This document shows positions 1 through 13,050 of a stretch of DNA of 64,000 bases, one piece after another. The stretch lies in contig NC_133935.1 of NCBI RefSeq assembly GCF_031877795.1, positions 47,639,330 to 47,703,329 of the forward strand, read 5' to 3'. The stretch comes from Strix aluco (lineage: Eukaryota > Chordata > Aves > Strigiformes > Strigidae). The translations under genes were made by a program, and so were the position numbers. The notes below the pieces were generated by a model that worked only from the letters and a program-made list of their open reading frames with translations, searched no databases and was not told the origin of the DNA. Position 1 is the stretch's first letter. The number at the start of each line of letters is the position of its first letter.

Positions 1-1994
1 CACGCCTTGGGCACTCAAGAATCTGCACTGGCAAGCTGTTAGTTTTCACCTATAATTACCAAAATGGCTTGGGATCTGCCTGTCTGTGAGACACTTCTCT
101 CCCCAGGTGATCAGGCTGTCACAGTGGCACTCAGTGGATGCACTCAAGCTGTCGCCTTGCCAATTTAAGAAAGAGCAGGACCTGCTTGCAATGATTTTGC
201 TGAAGAGGGCTTCAAGCTTTGAGATGTTTTCCCTTAGCTTGAACAGAAAGGTAAAATTCCCTGGAATCTCTTGACTTTTACAAGTACCTCATAAAATCTA
301 ATAAAGCTTTTGCAGTGATGATAGCAGTGGTAAAGAGGAGACATGCAATCAGTATTTGTGAGTTGGGCATTGTTTATCTGCATTTCACTACTCAGCACTT
401 AGTCTGTAAACAAAAAGGGCACCCCTGGATTATGCATCCAAATCAGTAAAAATGAAAGACTGTATCTTTTTTGAGAACTTTAAGGAGAGTGGAGGAGGAA
501 GGGAACACAGGTCACTGACAGAAACAAATAAAATTGATGGTAAGACTTGCACTGGCAAAGAGATTTTACATTTCGGAGTGGGACATGAGAGCCCTCCACA
601 TTTTCATTAACAAAAGAACTCACAACCTACCATTTCCAAACAATGTATTCACAGTGTTCAGATCAAACACCCAAACTATCAACACTGCGGGAACAAAAAA
701 AGTAGCTTGAGCTTAATTTGGTTCATTTTTTTCCTTTGTAAAGCACCACACATCTTAGCCTGATATTCGTTTCGCCTACAACTCTCTACCTGATTTACAT
801 TCACATGCCAATATACCTGTTATCAAATTTGCTCACACCTTTTCCTTGTAGACCCCAAGAGCTTAGCATAGAAAGTTAATGTTGGTAGTTTAATGCCTTG
901 GGAGGGAGAATTAAAAGCTGTTCTCTTGACATCAAATTAACCCCAGCTTGTTTGAATATAAAGTATATAGCAAGGGGTGAGTCCTTTGATCCTTATCAGA
1001 CAGATGAAATATGCTCACATGTACAGAGATTGAGATTAGCATGAATTTACATAAAACTGTGTGAACAATAGAGGCCTGTGTGGAAGAGTGGGCTGTATGA
1101 GGGAATACAAGTTCACACACCACCCATGGGCAATCACTATTCAGTAGGAATGGTCACGTTTCTTCCGCATGATGGACGAACAGCAGATTAACTGACAGTG
1201 TTTTGACACTAACTCTGGAACAGATCTTTGAAATTAGGTGAAGTCTAGGTAATGGAGTCAAAGAGATTGAGGATATGAGTTTATTGGCTCCAGATAATAA
1301 TTTTCTCAGTTTTTACCCCACTCATAAAGCCATATCCTTGGTGTGTGTCCTGCTCCACCACCTCCAGAAGTTCAGAAGAATGAGGACCCATCTGTGGCTC
1401 TCTGGAAGCTCCCCTAATCCAAGAGATTTCTAACACCCTCAGAGCAGGGCAAAGTGACCTGGCCTTTAGACTTTGGGCTTTGACACCCAAAGCACTAAGA
1501 AAATTCTTCTGATCTTAGTCCACAGTGTGAGGATCTTCACAGGATTTCTTTGCTGAGCTGTAGGTGCTGTTAGACTCTTAAAGATGCAGCTCACTCAGGA
1601 ATAAACCAGCATCAGACTTAAAAACTAAATGAGTTACAAGTTACTGTCTTCTTTTGCAAAATTGCATTCCTCCATGCAAAAGTTTGGTTTACTTTACATG
1701 CTTAAATTTGCTTTAGCCCATTTATGGGCCACAGAAGAAATCTTACTCTGCCAGGAACAGAGCTTACTAGTTAACAATCAGTGACTAATGTCTCAAGCAA
1801 AGGCATGGAAGATGGTCATAGAAGAAAACATTAAGCAGAGAGCATTGTGGATCCTACCACAAAAACAAGATGCAATCTGCAACATTATCCACATTTGGCT
1901 TAGAAAGAGATGGCAGAGCTTCTGATGGCACCATTATTACAGTGTATCAGCAGCATTTGTGAAATGTCCTGCTCACAGTGTCTCAGCATCGTTG
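1..1994. other. Intergenic DNA, no gene seen
   Basis: AT-rich unique sequence on the far 3' side of TPH2. Only frames of about 60-70 codons, none resembling a known protein or flanked by convincing splice sites. Confidence 0.75.
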
Positions 1995-2215
1995 AAGCTG
2001 GAAGTGATGCCTGGAGATTGTCTAGTCCTACCCCCAGCCCAGAGCAGGATCAACCAGAGCAAGGTGCTCAGGGCTGGGTGCTGTTGGGTTTTGAGTGCCT
2101 CTAAGGACTCCACAAACTTTCAGGACAACCCACGTAAGCGTTGATCACCCTCACAGTAAAGATATTTTTCTTCTGTTCACATTCCATTTCCTGGACTGTT
2201 ACACTCGCCCCGTGC
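1995..2215 (-). mobile_element. Old CR1 LINE 3' fragment
   Basis: The plus strand reads GGAAGTGATGCCTGGAGATT, GTCTAGTCCTACCCCCAGCC, CAGAGCAGGATCAACCAGAG then GTTGGGTTTTGAGTGCCTC, GACTCCACAAACTTTCAGGA and GATCACCCTCACAGTAAAG. This is the reverse complement of a CR1 3' region of another subfamily ('atctagtccaacccc.tgc.cagagcagg...ctccacaacctctctggacaacc...caccctcacagtaaag'). The tail octamers are lost and similarity fades after about 2215. Confidence 0.82.
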
Positions 2216-5200
2216 TGCACTTTGCTCCACCATGTGCAGCACTGGCTGGTCCTGCCCTCAGTGTCCTGCTGTGCCCCTGCCCTGTGCGGGGCCTCCCAGC
2301 TCCCCAAGATGGGCTTCTCTCCTCCTCCTCCTCCCTCCAGGACTGGTGACAGCCAGACACCAGAGCAGGGCTGTCACCTCGATGTGGTCAGTGAGTGCTG
2401 TGAGATACCCTGTGCTGGACTACGAGGGCATCCACATGAGGGAGGAGAGGAGAAGGAAGTCCTGGTGCCACCCTGTGCTATGGCACCTACCATGGGTGTA
2501 AAAACTGGCCTCTCCTTACCCCTCCTGACTGACCAGAACAGACAGGGAGCAGGAACTAAAATGCCACCCATCCTTTGCAGGGGTATGGCTGTATTTGATG
2601 GTTTCACAATACCACAGTACAGCCCATGGCTCTGCCTTCTCATGCTCCCGCACACGCTTCAGCCCTTGGATGTCACTTGGGCAAATATTTTCCTGGCCTT
2701 GTCCCGAGCAAGTGACTGATCTCAAGGGACTCCCACTGGGAGAGCCCCCTGGACACAGCCCTAGGACATGAACCACGCATCAGCGGTTCCCTTGGGTTAA
2801 TTACTCACCTTTAACATAGCAGTGGCAATTTTTTCAGAATTATATAAACAATGCCTGTCTCCTTATCTATTGAAGTTCCAAACTAGCCCCTCATCACCAT
2901 ACTTTCTGGTCTGTAATCACAACATTATTAATGGTTATCCATCCTCTGTGAAGTAAAGTAATCTTGACTACACCAGTTAATCAATACTTGGACAAATGAA
3001 CTGAGGTTTTCCCTGGGCTAGGACAAGTAATTGTAATTATGTGATGTGATCAGCTGGTGAAGTACGGTTACTAACACATGCATCTGGCAGAGAAGTGAAA
3101 TATTAAATATCTATCAAAATACTCTGGTTTCACAGAGGCAGTATTTCTTTAAGTCTAGTTAAGCACATGTCAGAAACCATTAACTTTAGCTAATCAGTTA
3201 TCACCCTTCTAAGGAATGACAAGCCAGAGTCTAGTGGACTGACTATTGAGACCCCTTGCTGGCACCATTGTCCATTTGTCCCTGCGAACACTGAGAAGAA
3301 GGCACTGCATCCACAGGAAGGTCACAGGGCATCAAAGGGAAAAGCCTCAGAAGGCAGAGTGAATATGGACCAAAGAAAACAGCAATTTCCTACAAGTCTT
3401 GAACTCTTTGAGGCATCTGGTAGTCAATATGGATTAGTTACGTTTGCTCTGTTTTCTGCATGAGAACCACATGTGCAACTTCACAGAACTCTGGGCAGCA
3501 ATTATGACATAGGAGACTGTGGAAAAATCTGCTCAGAAAATAATCTGGCCTCTGTTTAATTTACACATACATACAAACATACGCACACCAAAAAACTGTA
3601 TTGCCTAACTGAGGAGCCACACACAAGATTAATTAGGGCAAACAGTAATTTAAACACAGAAGGGAATGAGGGCAATATAATATCAGTTTTCTTGTTTGCT
3701 TTTACCTTCTAGGAAGACTAGAATAGGTTAGTTTTCTTTTGGGGCTCTACAGATCCCAGTACTGGGAAATGCCCAACAGTGAAGGGCATGGGCAGGCTGC
3801 AAGCGCTTAAGCAAATGTGTGAAAGTAGATGCACTGTCTGTCATCTCACCACAAAACATTTTTCAGGAATCTGCAAGAAATAAAGGTCCTTTCTGCAGTA
3901 GCAAAGATGAAGCCATCTTCTGAAAGGGAAACACTAGTCATCTTTCATCATGCTGTAGCACTGCAGGCAACTGAAAATAAGGTTACAAGAGGGAATCACA
4001 GGGAACAAATGCTGTGTACAACAACTTCTGGGGTGAGAGCGCCAGCGAAGCTGGAAGTGGAGCAGGCACTCTCTTGAACGTGGTGGTGCTGGAGAGGGAA
4101 GGTTTCTGTTAAAACCACTTGCTTACCAACAGAGGAAAAACACTTTTTTTTTTTTTTTTTTTGTGGTTTCTTTCCCTTACGCTATGCCCAGTAGAAAGCA
4201 GAAACTCAGGAATTTAAGGGAATCCAGAGAAATCTGTTGTAGCTCCTTAGTCACAGCAACATCTTTGTACAAATTCTGCCCAGACTTACTTTAAGACAGC
4301 CCTTGGGCTGCCATGATCTATACTCCTTAGCTCAAAGAGTTACCAAAGTGCCAAGGACCATCACAGCATGGTAACTCTTCAGGCAGATTCCTCCTGCTCC
4401 TCCAGATATGTGATTTATTCCAGAGCTAAACAAAATGAAAGGTTTCACTTAGATTCAGACACTGCACTGCCAAGATTTGCGTGGAACTTGCTAAGGTCAG
4501 AAAGATACAGGATGAGAGCCATCCAGCTGACTGAAGACACCTAGAAATGCTACATTTGCAGTAACTACTCAAGGTTAACTTTATAGAGAAAAGCACTCAC
4601 AGATTACATTTCGTAACGTCCTGAAGTAAACACCTCATAGGACAAATTCACCCCTGTTGCCCTGTATTCACTCCTGCAAACCAAAAGGAACCCTGCATTT
4701 CTCCATTTTACAGGGAGTGGATTCATTGTACCACTGCAAATTGCAGCCATGAAGCCAGCACTGCTGGCTTGCCCAGCAAACCCAGGCCTGGTGTACTGCT
4801 TCCAGAAAGGGCAGCAGTAAAATCACCCAGAGACTCAGGAGACATTTAACCAGGCACTTCTATCCCAGTGTCACTGAAGGAGGTAGCCCTGTGTGCTGAT
4901 TTTGGTTTTGAACTGAGGATTCTCCTCCTGTGCATGGACAGAGCTACTGATAGCTTGGGATTTGTAAGAAAATAACAAGAAATGACATTTTTTCCTTAAT
5001 ATGCTAAGATTAGGTAACTCCAACTCTTCTGCTATTGATAATCTTAAATCTCTCTCCCCTACCAAAGTCATGCAAGCTGTTTTTTTTCTAACTTCTGTCC
5101 CTTTTCCATTGTATCTATAGGAAAAAGACAGATACTCCACTATGCAGAGTTCCCCCTTGGGTGTCCAGAAACAATGTGCAAAATGGGTGCTATGAAATTC

Positions 5201-5677
5201 ATGCTCTTCAGTTGCTCTGAATCCACTGGTGTCATTCCCAGCAAGGCAGGTGCCCTTTGCTGCCTGCCCTACCTCCTCAGCAAGATCGTAGATTTCAGCA
5301 CCCACATTGACTGCTGCTGCTGCCATCAATTTAAGTGGCTCTCAGACTAAAAGCATTTTTAGCATCAACTTTATACTCCTTGTTTATGGTAAGCATAAGG
5401 GGTAGACTCAGATTCTCCCGTGAAGTGACAGTCTCATCACCATCTAGCAGAAGGGACTGCAACAAGTAATTGCTGCTACTGACTTCTAATTTTCTTATAT
5501 TTTAGCCATGTAATTTGAAATAAGACTCCTAAATCCTCAACTATACAGGATATTACCCTTATTAATAGCTTTCATATCTATCCACTCAGTGGATAAGGAA
5601 CTGTCTGGATGGTCACACTCAAAGAGTTGCTGTCAGAGTGGTTCCAAAGAATGTTTATCAATATGGTGATAGGCGCT
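2216..5677. other. Intergenic DNA with a GC-rich patch, no gene assigned
   Basis: About 2216-2780 is GC-richer than its surroundings and open in several frames on both strands (up to 192 codons, starting inside the neighbouring CR1 fragment). From 2780 the sequence is AT-rich. A 152-codon open frame on the minus strand (4871-5329) starts MMAAAAVNVGAEIYDLAEEV but belongs to no family I recognise. I assign no coding function to either. Confidence 0.7.
4144..4162 (+). repeat. T19 homopolymer
   Basis: Nineteen consecutive T following AAACAC. No attached retroelement body recognised. Confidence 0.93.
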
Positions 5678-5724
5678 TTATATATATAAATATAAATATA
5701 TATATATAAAAAACATTATATATT
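5678..5724. repeat. TA-rich simple repeat at the CR1 5' boundary
   Basis: TTTATATATATAAATATAAA then TATATATATATAAAAAACAT, directly abutting the truncated 5' end of the CR1 copy. The repeat is either the pre-existing target sequence or filler made during 5' truncation. Confidence 0.9.
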
Positions 5725-6692
5725 GAGTCAACGGCTCAATGTCCAAGTGGAGAGCAGTGATGAGTGGTGTTCCTCAGGGGTTGGTATTGGGACTGCTGCT
5801 GTTTAACATCTTTGTTGGTGACATGGACAGTGGGATTGAGTGCACCCTCAGCAAGTTTGCCGATGACACCAAGCTGTGTGGTGCGGTCGACGCACTGGAG
5901 GGAAGGGATGCCATCCAGAGGTACCTGGACAGGCTTGAAAGGTGGGCCTGTGCACATGGGTCAAGGCAATCCCAAGCACAAATACAGGCTGGGTGATGAG
6001 CGGATTGAGAGCAGCCCTGCAGAGAAGGACTTGGGGGTATTAGTGGATGGAAAACTGAATGTGAGCCAGCAATATGTGCTCACAGCCCAAAAAGCCAACT
6101 GTATCCTGGGCTGCATCGAGAGAAGTGTGGCCAGCAGGTCGAGGCAGGTGATTCTCCCCCTCTACTCTGCTCTCGTGAGACCTCAGTAGGAGTACTGTGT
6201 TCAGCTCTGGGGCCCCCAACATAAGGACATAGACCTACTCAAGTGGATCCAGAGGAGGCCACAAAGATGATTGGGGATCTGGAGCACCTCCCTTATGAGG
6301 ACAGGCTGAGAGAGTTGGGGTTGTTCAGCCTGGAGAAGAGAAGGCTCTGGGGAGACCTTATAGCAACCTTCCAGTACTTAAAGGGGGCCTACAGAAAAGA
6401 TGGAGAGGGATTCCTTATCAGTGAGTGTACTGATAAGGCAAGGGGTAACAGTTTTCAACTGAAAGAGGGTAGATTTAGATTAGGTATAAGGAAGAAGTTC
6501 TTTACTGGGGGTGGCCAGACACTGAACAGGTTGCGCAGAGAAGCTGTGGATGCCTCCTCCCTGGAAGCGTTCAAGGCCAGGTTGGACAGAGCTTTGATTA
6601 CCCTGATCTAGTGGAAGGTGTCCCTGCCCATGGCAGGGGGGTTGGATGGTCTTTAAGGTCCCTTCCAACCCAAACCATTCTATGATTCTATG
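5725..6692 (+). mobile_element. CR1 LINE, 5' truncated, with reverse-transcriptase remnants
   Basis: The insertion carries the 3' part of CR1 ORF2 and the whole 3' end. In the frame from 5739: [20 protein letters not shown] and then [20 protein letters not shown], with the reverse-transcriptase catalytic FADD. The C-terminal LINE domain follows in another frame from about 5965 ([38 protein letters not shown]) and a third from 6243 (EERL-like LRELGLFSLEKRRLWGDLIA). The frame breaks by a deletion of about 43 bp near 5950 relative to the family consensus as I remember it, and a stop falls at 6187-6189. The end is AAACC followed by ATTCTATG twice at 6677-6692, the CR1 terminal repeat. Low divergence makes this the youngest element in the window, but it is dead. 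Confidence 0.93.
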
Positions 6693-6694
6693 AT

Positions 6695-9600
6695 CTTTAG
6701 AGCCATCGCCATCTTTCACCCAACCCACTGACTCTTACTGGATTTTAAAAGCTCTACTGGGATTGTGTCCAGAATCTCCTTCCAAATAGCCCTGATAAGC
6801 ATTAATGTATCATAAATAGTCAATATTAACAAACAACTAATTACACTCTTCTGGAAAGCTGTTCCTAGATTTTCCCTCATGCAAACATTCTGATCCCATG
6901 AGCAAGAAATGTATGCAGTCAGGGCTGGCTCAAAAACATTTCCAGATTAAAACCTGAAACTCCTAATAGTCCAAGTGATTTCTATTCTCAATAAAACTGG
7001 GGTTAAAGGCAGAAAAATGTCATCCTGTCTTGTAAAGCCGCTTAGCACATTTACCAAACGCCTCTGGGAGAAGCATCCCATTTTCACCAGAGCTTTATGT
7101 GGCCAATTCAGCTGTAACAGTTCTGGCTACTTTACTATCGACAATTTGACAAGTGGACTCAAACGTAAAACGTTTTGTGATTTCCTTTCACAAACCTGGA
7201 TGGGGAAAACATTAAATAGAAATTGAAAACTGAGTTCCATTGGCATTCTTCTTTTGGACCTATTTTCCCAGGGAATTTAACTTCATTTTTAGAGGAGTGT
7301 TCCAACAGACCGCTGGAAAGATAACACTTGCTTCATTTCCCTTCCCTCCAGCCTTAAACAACCAGGATTTATACAGTTATTTTTATTCTTTTCAGATACT
7401 GCAGCCTTGCCTGTTTATAAAATGTAAGAGGTAGACAGATAATTGTACTATTTCACTAGTAAACAGGGAGCTGAATATGAAACTGAGCTCAGAATTGGAA
7501 ACCCTGTCAGAGTGTTGGTGAATCATAGTATGAAACAAATTGTTCACTTTCTGTTCAGTCCATTAGCTACAAGGATGGAAAGAATTGCTCTCAACGCATA
7601 ATGCTGCAATTTCCTATATTCACTTAGCACTTCCCCTTTCCCTTCTGCAAATCAGAGGCATTACATTTGAGATTTAATTCACTCCCTCTAACCACGTTTT
7701 CATTCCCAACTCTGACAAACCAAGCTATCACTCAGTGAAAATGCAACAGCTTTTACATAGCATTCATGAATACAGTGCTCTTCCTCTCCTTTGGAAACAA
7801 GGTAATGGGAGCAAAACAGAGAATGATATAGAGGCCCCTGGGCCTATCTTGCTGCAGACAGCCCCCCTTTTGATTCTCCTGAGCTTTTTGGGAGATGGTG
7901 TATCAAAACTGAATTCACATGAACCCCATGTTGTTTTTATGCCAGATTTTGTGCTGACATTGTGATGAGAAAATCAATACTTGCCTACAGGTACCACACT
8001 GTTGTCCATGCCCTTTCCTTGTGTTTGTAAGTTTGGGGAAGCTGTTGACATTCTTAAAAGTCCTCCGGTGTTAGGCTTCCTAAGCAAGCTATTTAAAGCA
8101 ATTCTGCCTCTGAAATGGGGCAAGGAAGATTACATTCGTACAACTGAGAGCCCTGACTATCCCGGAGGGCTTCACTCCAGCAGTGAGGCTGGGCTTACCA
8201 TCCCCAGCAGAACCATGCTGCATTCACCCTCAGACCTGCTCGAGGCTGCCTACCTCTGCATGGCAATGTCCTGTGGGGCAACAGCCCTGGGTGTGCACAG
8301 CAGTGAGAGTTCACGCAGACCTTCAGATCCACCTTTCACTTTTACTGGCCTCAGAGAAGAGGTGGGCTACGCTAGACAGCCAAGAACGACCACCTGCACA
8401 GCTTCTGCAGGATGACTGCAATGGGAGAGAGGCCTGGAAAGGATGACTGTGTCGTCTACGCCTGGTACCTACAGGGATGGTGCTGGTGTGCCTCTGTTGT
8501 GCTTTTTTGTCAAGCAGAAGCCAGGTATGAGAAGAAGATTTGAAAGGACAGCTATAAAATAGAATTCTTGGCACTTTTTACCCTTTCTTTAGTGCCCTTC
8601 CTGCACATATAGCAGCACACGTTAATTGATCCCGCTACACAGCCACCCACAGACAAAGCCTGAGGAGTTGCTCTGTAAAAACAAGTCACAGAAGACAAAC
8701 AGTGGCCATTTGAGGCCACAGAAGCCACTAAGAGAGGGAGCTCTTCTCTGGGACTCAGGTGGCTTCGTAACTTTGGCCCATGTCAATTAGCATGGGCCAA
8801 GAGTCTTCCCTTGGATGCATGAACTATGCAGAGAAACACCGAGAGGAAGCAACCAGATCTCAGAAAAGATCAGACTTCATAGCCTCTGCATCTTCTGCAC
8901 ACTGCATTTTTATTCTGGAGATAACATTGCAAAAGAGGCTTTTAAAAAGTGCCTGCAAATGAAATAAGGAACAGGCCTTGCGTGCCTGACTTACGGCTTT
9001 AGCTCCTGCTCCAGCAGGCACAGATCCATCTCAGAAAACAGTGGCTGAATTGAGACCTGAAGGTGAAATGTAGCCTTTCAGTTCAGCAACTATGAAATCT
9101 ATTTTGAGCTACTTCTAATTGAACTGATTGTCACTGGCACTAAAATGTCTCTTGGAACACATGCTGGTTTTGCAGCAGTTGAGATTTTGACTCCCTGGTT
9201 CCCATCAGATGTGAGACACTTGCTTTCTCACTTTACCTGCAAGTGAGCTATCAGGGATAATCATTAAAAAGGAATTCAAACAAACTGGTCCTCCAGACAA
9301 ATTTTGCTAGAGTGGCAAATCCACTGTGTGCATAACCTTAAACTCATTTACCATTAACTGGCCTTATTCACATCTCTGAGGTTAGCAATTCATGACAGGG
9401 AAGGATGGTGAGAGAGGGTAGCATTTTATGTGTACCCATCATTGTCAAGCCCTGGAAAATGACAGCATCACATCTTCAGCATTACTCTACTTTCATGTAA
9501 AGAAGCAAGACTGGGTAGGGAGATTGGTGGCAACAAGAAAAGCTCAAGGCAGAAAGTGCAAAGAACATCAACCATTCCACAATTAATATATCTCTTTATA

Positions 9601-11664
9601 ATCCTTATGGAAAAATAAAATAGTAACACATTTCAAAAGGTGTTTTTCAAAAGAGATAGAAAAAAACCTGATTTAATAGGAAATAAAAGTGATTTTATTT
9701 GTGCCATGCTGGTCTCAAATCACCCACTTTCTCTCCTGTGGGGAAGCAGGGCTGTTTGGCTCTGGAGTGCTTTATTGCCGCTCTGTTCTCAGAATTGTGT
9801 TCACGCTGGAGCTCGTGCCGAAGCCAGTGATGTAGGCGTATTTGGGTTGTGTTTCAGGTCATGTGCCAGTTTAACACAGACTGAAATCTACCTCCTGCTG
9901 TTTTGGAAACTCAACTCCTCCTCCAAAGGTGGAGTGTGGCAACAGCAGCTTCTTCTCCATTATTTTTCCCAGACATTTGAAATTTCTGACTACATTAAAA
10001 AAATGTCCACCTGAATATCCATCACCCACTTGCATTTTAAAGTATGTGACTATGTAACCCATTTCACACTTATTCCACCTGAATAGTCCACTCCAGGCCA
10101 AATCCCAAAAAGATGCCAGCACTTATTTTTAGTCTTGTCTTAACATCTCAGCTGTCAGCAAAGAAATATGAATGCTTACTCTAAGGTGCTGGAGGGCCTT
10201 CTTAAACTAAATGTAATTGTGGCAAAATGTTTTGAATAGACATCACTGAATTCTGATTATTTTGTGTTTACTTACCTTTTTTCTAGGACCAGATACAAAA
10301 TGAAACAACAGAGGTTTCATGGAGTATTTCAGCTGAAGAGGTCATTATTTAGCCTCTGAGCTCAGTTAAGTCACAGGAAATTGCCAATAAGGACGCCGAG
10401 GACATGTCTACAGCCTTCACTGTGTCAACTGGAAGGACTCATTACTGATACATATTTGCTAGTATAACCAGAACCCCTCTCTTAGCACCATGTCTCAAAT
10501 GTACTTCAAAGTCCAGAAGAGGAATCTTGTCACTGTTGTCCTATTCTTCACTAAGAAGGAAAGAATTTGTCTGCAAAACATCTCAGAGTTGGACTGACTG
10601 GTAGCACAGAGCATAGCCATTATATAACAATACCAGAATTACTCCCTTTGTAAATTATTTGGAAATGATAATAGTTCCTACTGAGATGGAAGGGAAGCTG
10701 CCGTATTTCTAAAGAGGCGTAGACTGTCCTGCTGAAACAAGAAGAGAAGTTTCCAGGTTGGGGTGGAAAGCCAATTTCCTGAATGGAAGAGCATTGCATT
10801 GATCCTTATGTGGCCCTTAATGTGACACCACACTGAGCAGCAGGTGTGGTCCCCAAGTTCCCTGGCCAGCTACGTCAGGGGCTTGAACCAAAGCTCCCTT
10901 CTGGACTACACCAATTGGTTTCTTTCCCTTGGAAACCAGGGAAGCTAGGGAGAACAGGCTGCTCTGTGCCCAGATTTCACCAAGACACAAGGTTGATGCG
11001 TGGCTCAACCACTCAGGCTCAGGAACTTGGGAGAGCTCCAGGTTCTCCAGATTGTTCAAGGGAGCTACAGTCTTCCTGACAGCCCAAATGCAGGCACAGA
11101 TAGGATGAAATATACATTTCTATTTTGTTTATAAAGTTGAGCAGCTTTAAACCTTGTTTACAGAAAGGACAAACACTGGTTGCTCACTATCAGTCTTCTG
11201 CCTCTGGGTGGCTGTAACTAGCAGGTAACTCACACACACAGCTCTCGCAAATGGCCTATGAACTTAAAACAGAGCACCACAGTCAGCTAAATTTAGGGCT
11301 ACGATCTGACTATGGATCCTATTCATCCTCTAAGGGAAGACAGAAAGATGAAGAACCACTCTTTAGAACCGGTCAAAGACTGAAGGAGGAGGCAGAGGTG
11401 CAGGTGATGTACAAATGCTCTGCAGTGGTGGCTGTTGACCATTACTGCTTTTGTGAGCCAGCTGGAGCCCTTTTATGAGCAGGCTGAGGCCTTTTCCAGG
11501 CAGTTGCTCCAGGAGACTCCAGCCTCTCCCCTGGTTTCAATACAGGACCAACTGTGCTAATACCACTCCTGAGAAATAGCAGCTAACTTGTTCTCTTAAA
11601 AAATGACGGAGGTTCTGCTCTCTCCCTAGGCAATGTCCCCCATGTTTCACTGTTACATAACTTA
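6695..11664. other. Intergenic DNA, no gene seen
   Basis: About 5 kb of unique AT-rich sequence. The longest open frames (7981-8415 plus strand, 144 codons; 9640-10014 plus strand, 124 codons) have no recognisable domains, no splice support and compete with frames on the other strand. I assign no function. Confidence 0.75.
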
Positions 11665-11825
11665 ATGCTTCTTTCCTGCAATTTAAGTCCATTAGTTCTT
11701 AAGGGCGGAGAACAGTTTGTCCCTTCCATTTTGCAGCTATTTCTATGTGTTTGAAAAAGGTTATCACGTCTCCCCTCAGTCTCCTCTACTCCAAACTAAG
11801 CAATCCCAGCTTCCCAGTTCATCAC
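11665..11825 (-). mobile_element. Ancient CR1/L3-type LINE fragment
   Basis: The plus strand reads GCTTCTTTCCTGCAATTTAA, GTCCATTAGTTCTT, then AACAGTTTGTCCCTTCC and GGTTATCACGTCTCCCCTCA, GTCTCCTCTACTCCAAACTA, the reverse complement of the 3' coding/UTR region of CR1/L3-type LINEs. It is strongly diverged and lacks the 3' tail, consistent with a copy predating bird diversification. Confidence 0.7.
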
Positions 11826-12499
11826 ACAGAAGCCAGGCTGCTGCTGGCTGGTGATAGCTTTCAGTAACTGCTGACTGGGCTGGATTTGTACCAGCAGCCT
11901 GTAGGTGAAAGCCTTCAGCAGCTTTAGCTCTCTGAGCCAGGCTGTCCTCTCAAAGACGTGAAACTTTCTTCTGTAATCCATTACTGCGTATCAGTAAATA
12001 TACATTACAGTACAGCAAATTTCTGGAATTTTCTCCATCACATTTGAATATCAGAAGAAGAAAGGAAAAGACACCTTATTTCGTGAAAGTGTACTGAAAG
12101 ACTAAACTTAGAACAGGCTTCTAAACATGTCTAGAAGAGTAGAGGGGAGAAAGCAATATATAGTGTTAACACCTTCCCCACTCCATCCCCTCTACCTAAC
12201 AAATGAAATGAAATGCATGAACCATGTCTTGGTTTGCAAATGAAACCTGGTATTTGTATTTGCTGCAATGTCTCAGTGTTGTTTTTCATTTTAGACTTTG
12301 CATGGTAGTAAACAGTGCAATGCTTTACATTCATTAAGCTCAGGCCCATTTACTGTGTGCAGGCAAAGCAAGTACATATATCTCAGACCCATAAAGCATC
12401 AGTTCAGAATTACACAGGAAATAAATGAGCGTAAACCAGAAGTCCAATTCCCAGAGTCCAGCTCACTAAAGCTAAACAAGCACCTTAGATAAATATGGC

Positions 12500-13050
12500 C
12501 TATTTTAAATGAAACGTTAGTGTAATTTGATAACTGTCAATAATTCCCTCATTATGCCTAAATGAGCTTGTCATCCAAGGAGATTGCCGCATGGCTGATC
12601 TTAATTTGCTAATAAAAACCGCAGAGAAGAATTTCAACTAAGCTGGAACTATTTGATTCATAAAAGTGCAATAGTGCACTTTTTAAAGTGTTCCTTCCCA
12701 GTCCTGGCTCCTGACTGGCTGAAGCCCACAGCCAGTTTGCTCTGCAGCCTGTAAGAAGGCAGCTTTGCTATGTAAGAACAATGAGCAATTGTCTCTCTAA
12801 ATCACTATTATTCTGTAGCCCATTATATTTAATTTATTTTTAATCATGTTGTATAATAGAAATAAAATCATTGGATTAAGCATATATCTAGCAGCAGGAG
12901 CCCATTATCCTTTGACAATGTTCTGTTTCATTGACATTATATCTTCATTGTAGACAGTTTCCTTGCCATCATTAGTCCTAAAATGACTATTGGATTTCAA
13001 GGGTTTCTCCCTAATCCATAATAAGATTTACTTGCTAACAGCACAAAACA
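12500..13050. promoter_or_regulatory. Candidate conserved noncoding element, TPH2 3' flank
   Basis: Contains TAATTTGCTAATAAAA (about 12602-12617), CATTATGCCTAAATGAGC (about 12550-12567), and a perfect 9-bp inverted repeat AAAAGTGCA / TGCACTTTT at 12662-12670 and 12675-12683 with a 4-bp spacer. Further on is an AATTTATTTTTAATC tract. No repeat family, no open frame. Inference only. Confidence 0.25.

Noticed and set aside
2141..2719. 192-codon plus-strand open frame as a gene
   Set aside because: It begins inside an old CR1 fragment, overlaps other frames on both strands and has no recognisable domain.
5739..6611. Plus-strand frames of 85, 141 and 122 codons as genes
   Set aside because: They are pieces of CR1 ORF2 in shifted frames within one dead LINE copy.
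11826..11990. Continuation of the LINE fragment at 11665-11825 as coding sequence
   Set aside because: Similarity to CR1/L3 stops near 11825; the following CAG-rich words give only a 61-codon frame.
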